From Bacteroidia bacterium (GTDB taxonomy: Bacteria > Bacteroidota > Bacteroidia > UKL13-3), in NCBI GenBank assembly GCA_019454865.1, contig JACFNJ010000087.1, positions 1 through 9,910 on the forward strand: a DNA stretch of 9,910 nt, in the 5' to 3' direction. The notes under the pieces were generated by a model that saw only the letters and a list, made by a program, of their open reading frames with translations, was not told the origin of the DNA and searched no databases. The position numbers and the translations under genes are program-made. Below, piece by piece: positions 7,117 through 9,910 of this stretch; position 1 is the first letter of the stretch; the number at the start of each line of letters is the position of its first letter.

Positions 7117-9108
7117 TTACTCAACCACCAACTTACGATACCCTGTACCGGCTGCCGTAATTACCTCAATAAAATAAACACCACTTGGTAATTCTATTGC
7201 CAATGACTGCATTGGTTTTACTGCATCTGTTTTGTGTACCAATTGTCCGGCTATAGTATAAATATTAATTGCTGCTTGATTAAAATCACCAGTTAAAGTA
7301 ATAGCATTTTTTGCAGGGTTAGGATAAACAGTTACATCAATCTTGTTATTCTCAATTTGTTGTACTCCCACAGCTTTTACACCTCCTGCAAATTCTACTT
7401 TACTTGCTAATGCCAATTGTTCAAACTTACCGGATGCTGATTCTTCAATGTATTTAGCACGAACACTAAAATAGTTAACACCTTGCATGAAATTAGTTGT
7501 AGTAATAAATGTATCGGTAGTAATTGCAATTAAGTTACCAAGTGAAAATTCAGAGTTTGCTCGATATACATGATAAGCAATAGCATTGGGTTGCTTTGCC
7601 CACATTATCTTACATTGTGTTGTGTCGGCATTTGTACTTGTTGCTGTTAATGCTTCTACTTTGGGTTGATAAAACAACCGCAAGGATGGATCTCCCATTA
7701 ATGCAATATGAATATATGTAGGAAAAGCATTGGTTACATACCCTGCTTGTTGCTTAGGATTAAGCAATTGTCCATCAACATTATTTTGTGTAATTTGTGT
7801 ACTGCTTCCAATGGTATAACCCAAAGCCATGTGATGCAAATTCCAATGTGGTCTTCCGCTCCATACAGATACCAACGACATGGGTTCTGAACATAATGGT
7901 GCCCGTAAGAAATTATTATCCGAATCCCAATCTCCAAAATAACTTCCAAACATCATTGAAAATACGGTATTAATACTATCCGATTTAAAATTGGATGAAT
8001 TACCAATGCCATTTGCACTTGTATAAGTACCTGCACCACATCCAAAACTCATTAAGTACGAATTACTTTTTACTGAAGTAATAAAATCTCCGGTATCAAC
8101 ACTTTGTTTGCCCAATGCAGCTGCAAAACTTCGCCACCCGCTTGCTGCAAATGCCTCTCCACTCATCACTCCAAAATTATCATCTATTATAGCTTTACGG
8201 TTTGGTACAAATACATTGTTTTTAAAATTATGTGCTTTGGTTAAGTATTGTTTTACCAATAGTGTATCGCTTTTTCCAAATGTTGTCATTTTGGTTAAAT
8301 CTACTCTGCCAATTTCAAAAAGTACCGAGTCAGGATAAATTAAATCTGCATCAAACTTACCATCACCCGGTATATTGTCGTTTCGGGTTCCGGTAGCAGA
8401 ATCAATATTATTCCAAGCATCCGTAAATTTTTCATCATTATCTACACCATAATATACATCTGCAGGCCAAGCTCCTTTGTGGTCGGGTATGTGTCCATCG
8501 GGAGCAATCGCACCTGAATATGGAACAGGAATTCTTCCCAATAAATACAAAGTTTGTGGTTTGATGGATTGATTTTTATTATGATAGTACCAATTCATAA
8601 TGCGTTGCTTTACATTTGGCACAACCTCTCCTCTATTTACATGTATTGTATCAACAGTATAACCATCTCCTACTAAATCACTTATTAAAACTGCTATTTC
8701 CGATTGTAGAGGAAGTACATAATTATAATCAACACAAAGCAATAACCTGCCTTTGTTATGCAGCGGTTCGGTAGTAGCATTTGTAAGTATGTATCCATTC
8801 CCAAATTTTCCGTTTGTTAAATTGCGTTGAACACGGTACTCCCAAGTTCCACTCACCACATTATCGGTATAAGTAGTATCGGTGGCTGCTAAGGTAGCTA
8901 TTGGTGTACCCCATTGTACTGTATTTGGCTGCTTGCGATATACTATATACGCAGATGTAAAGTTATCCGAATTCCACGTTAATTTAATTGGTGTTGTATT
9001 GCCATCGCGTTGCAGCATTACGCCATAACTTTTGGATGTTTGTGCAGTTGCTGATGAAAAAATTCCGATGATACATGCAAGTAGTGTGTAAAGTTTGTAT
9101 GATTGCAT
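7117..9108 (-). CDS. T9SS-secreted protein with degenerate gingipain (C25)-like domain
   Basis: I chose the ATG at 9108 (663 residues). It starts a clean signal peptide, MQSYKLYTLLACIIGIFSSATA then Q, and lies downstream of the predicted promoter. An upstream in-frame ATG at 9165 would overlap ung. An FN3-like domain covers about 27-95. About 120-476 resembles the caspase-like C25 (gingipain) fold: LLLCVDYNYVLPLQSEI opening strand and helix, TLYLLGRIPVP, a PADVYYG acidic segment, and the family's closing GDPSL at 472-476. A second FN3-like domain covers about 481-573. The end is a T9SS type A sorting domain: VYPNPA (594-599), a NIYTIAGQLV strand, SGVYFIEV and a YRKLVVE tail. In my alignment from memory to RgpB, catalytic His becomes C357 (FGCG) and catalytic Cys becomes S389 (GSYFGDW), so it may be inactive as a peptidase. 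Export to the cell surface or medium is likely; the substrate is unknown. Confidence 0.88.
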   Translation of the reverse strand: MQSYKLYTLLACIIGIFSSATAQTSKSYGVMLQRDGNTTPIKLTWNSDNFTSAYIVYRKQPNTVQWGTPIATLAATDTTYTDNVVSGTWEYRVQRNLTNGKFGNGYILTNATTEPLHNKGRLLLCVDYNYVLPLQSEIAVLISDLVGDGYTVDTIHVNRGEVVPNVKQRIMNWYYHNKNQSIKPQTLYLLGRIPVPYSGAIAPDGHIPDHKGAWPADVYYGVDNDEKFTDAWNNIDSATGTRNDNIPGDGKFDADLIYPDSVLFEIGRVDLTKMTTFGKSDTLLVKQYLTKAHNFKNNVFVPNRKAIIDDNFGVMSGEAFAASGWRSFAAALGKQSVDTGDFITSVKSNSYLMSFGCGAGTYTSANGIGNSSNFKSDSINTVFSMMFGSYFGDWDSDNNFLRAPLCSEPMSLVSVWSGRPHWNLHHMALGYTIGSSTQITQNNVDGQLLNPKQQAGYVTNAFPTYIHIALMGDPSLRLFYQPKVEALTATSTNADTTQCKIMWAKQPNAIAYHVYRANSEFSLGNLIAITTDTFITTTNFMQGVNYFSVRAKYIEESASGKFEQLALASKVEFAGGVKAVGVQQIENNKIDVTVYPNPAKNAITLTGDFNQAAINIYTIAGQLVHKTDAVKPMQSLAIELPSGVYFIEVITAAGTGYRKLVVE

Positions 9109-9129
9109 AAATTGTGTGTTTTCTAAAAT

Positions 9130-9159
9130 CGAATTTACTATTCTGTTATGAGTAATCAA
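9130..9159 (-). promoter_or_regulatory. Probable promoter of the C25-like gene, overlapping the ung start
   Basis: On the minus strand a TTG (9157-9159), a 19-base spacer and TAAATTCG (9130-9137, one mismatch to TAnnTTTG) are followed 21 bases later by the ATG at 9108. The -33 part lies within the first codons of ung on the other strand. Its position supports the 9108 start over the in-frame ATG at 9165. Confidence 0.4.
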
Positions 9160-9822
9160 GTACAAATTGCTGAAAGTTGGAAAGAAAAACTTTTACCGGA
9201 GTTTACAAAGCCTTACTTTGAGCAGTTAAAAAACTTTCTTAAACAAGAAAAAGCAAACGGAAAATGTATTTTCCCTCCGGGCAATTTAATTTTTTCTGCT
9301 TTTGATATGACTCCTTTTTATGCAGTAAAAGTAGTATTATTAGGACAAGACCCCTATCATGGCATAGGGCAAGCACACGGGCTTTGCTTTAGTGTAAATA
9401 CAGATGTTGCGGTACCTCCATCCCTTAAAAATATTTACAAAGAAATAGCAAACGATATTCCTGATTTTAAAATTCCTTCGCACGGAAATCTTACGCATTG
9501 GGCCAAACAAGGTGTACTGCTGTTAAATGCAACTTTAACCGTAGAAAAAGATAAAGCAGGTTCGCATCAAGGCAAAGGTTGGGAGCAATTTACCGATGCA
9601 GTTATTACTACTATTTCAACCCAAAAACAAAATGTAGTTTTTATTTTATGGGGAAAATTTGCACAAAGCAAATCCCATTTAATTGATCCAAGCAAACACT
9701 TAATCCTTACAGCGGCACATCCTTCGCCATTTTCGGTACATAATGGATTTTTTGGTTGCAAGCACTTTAGCAAAACAAATGATTATTTAATTTCAAAACA
9801 CCATACACCAATTCAATGGTAA
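9148..9822 (+). CDS. ung: Uracil-DNA glycosylase, family 1
   Basis: A full-length enzyme of 224 residues. It removes uracil from DNA, starting base excision repair. The water-activating motif GQDPYHG is at 66-72, with D68 as the catalytic Asp and Y70 excluding thymine. F81 (in CFSV) stacks on uracil, N127 in LLLNATLTV binds it, and H191 in HPSPFS is in the minor-groove loop. Each of these residues lies 4 positions after its E. coli Ung counterpart (D64, Y66, F77, N123, H187), so spacing and active site are intact. The conserved AGSHQGKGWEQFTD segment (137-150) is also present. No Shine-Dalgarno precedes the ATG. The gene diverges from the C25-like gene with 39 bases between starts. Confidence 0.98.
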   Translation: MSNQVQIAESWKEKLLPEFTKPYFEQLKNFLKQEKANGKCIFPPGNLIFSAFDMTPFYAVKVVLLGQDPYHGIGQAHGLCFSVNTDVAVPPSLKNIYKEIANDIPDFKIPSHGNLTHWAKQGVLLLNATLTVEKDKAGSHQGKGWEQFTDAVITTISTQKQNVVFILWGKFAQSKSHLIDPSKHLILTAAHPSPFSVHNGFFGCKHFSKTNDYLISKHHTPIQW

Positions 9823-9860
9823 AGTTTATTTTCGTTGAGTGAAACCTATTTTAAGCATCC

Positions 9861-9890
9861 TTGAACAAATTATAAGCAGTAGCATTTTTG
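9861..9890 (+). promoter_or_regulatory. Probable promoter for a gene beyond the right edge
   Basis: TTG (9861-9863), a 19-base spacer and CATTTTTG (9883-9890, one mismatch to TAnnTTTG) reproduce the spacing of the rpsF promoter. It lies 39 bases after the ung stop codon and points out of the window. No start codon for the next gene is visible in the remaining 20 bases. Confidence 0.45.
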
Positions 9891-9910
9891 CATTTCAGGC
9901 ATTGGTTGCA

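Noticed and set aside
9109..9165. Longer N-terminus for the C25-like protein starting at 9165
   Set aside because: It would put 19 residues before the signal peptide, overlap the ung start codon, and lie upstream of the predicted transcription start.
9823..9850. Possible terminator after ung (TTTC…GAAA)
   Set aside because: The stem is only 4 bp, with no G/C core and no T-run.
1..9910. Defence system, CRISPR array, mobile element or tRNA
   Set aside because: I looked on both strands and found no regularly spaced repeats, transposase or integrase motifs, attachment-site-like duplications or tRNA-like cloverleaf.

Overview
The window looks like a chromosomal segment of a Bacteroidota bacterium. 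It is AT-rich. Its promoters fit the Bacteroidota pattern of TTG about 19 bases before TAnnTTTG. One gene ends in a type IX secretion (T9SS) sorting domain, and a second encodes a very long extracellular FN3/PPC mosaic protein of the kind common in this phylum. I cannot resolve the order from the sequence.

Layout. Bases 1-3765 (minus strand) are one uninterrupted open frame that runs off the left edge. It encodes at least 1255 residues of a secreted multidomain protein: signal peptide, jelly-roll-like domain, FN3-like domains, a beta-sandwich domain and three PPC-like repeats. Its upstream region (3766-3932) holds a TACATTTG promoter element bracketed by an 11-bp perfect inverted repeat, plus a separate 7-bp hairpin. 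A strong hairpin terminator at 3933-3965 ends the minus-strand ribosomal operon rpsF-rpsR-rplI (bS6, bS18, bL9; 3986-5129), which has a near-consensus promoter at 5161-5192.

Divergent from that operon on the plus strand are a membrane-anchored family 2 glycosyltransferase (5320-6450) and rsmG, the 16S rRNA m7G methyltransferase (6466-7107). Convergent with rsmG, only 9 bases away, is a minus-strand gene (7117-9108) for a T9SS-exported protein with a gingipain (C25)-like domain. Its catalytic His and Cys positions appear to be replaced. Divergent from it, with 39 bases between start codons, is ung (uracil-DNA glycosylase, 9148-9822). The last 88 bases hold a probable promoter for a gene beyond the right edge.

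How the genes relate. There is a translation block (bS6/bS18/bL9, and rsmG nearby), a DNA repair gene, a membrane glycosyltransferase and two cell-surface or secreted proteins. I see no integrase, transposase, CRISPR array, toxin-antitoxin pair or tRNA, and no sign of a mobile island. The observations most worth a second look are: the C25-like protein with a substituted dyad; the inverted repeat around the promoter of the large surface protein; and the Shine-Dalgarno sequences before rplI and rpsR. Those last two genes sit in the operon that encodes two of the proteins known to bury the anti-Shine-Dalgarno in Bacteroidota ribosomes.
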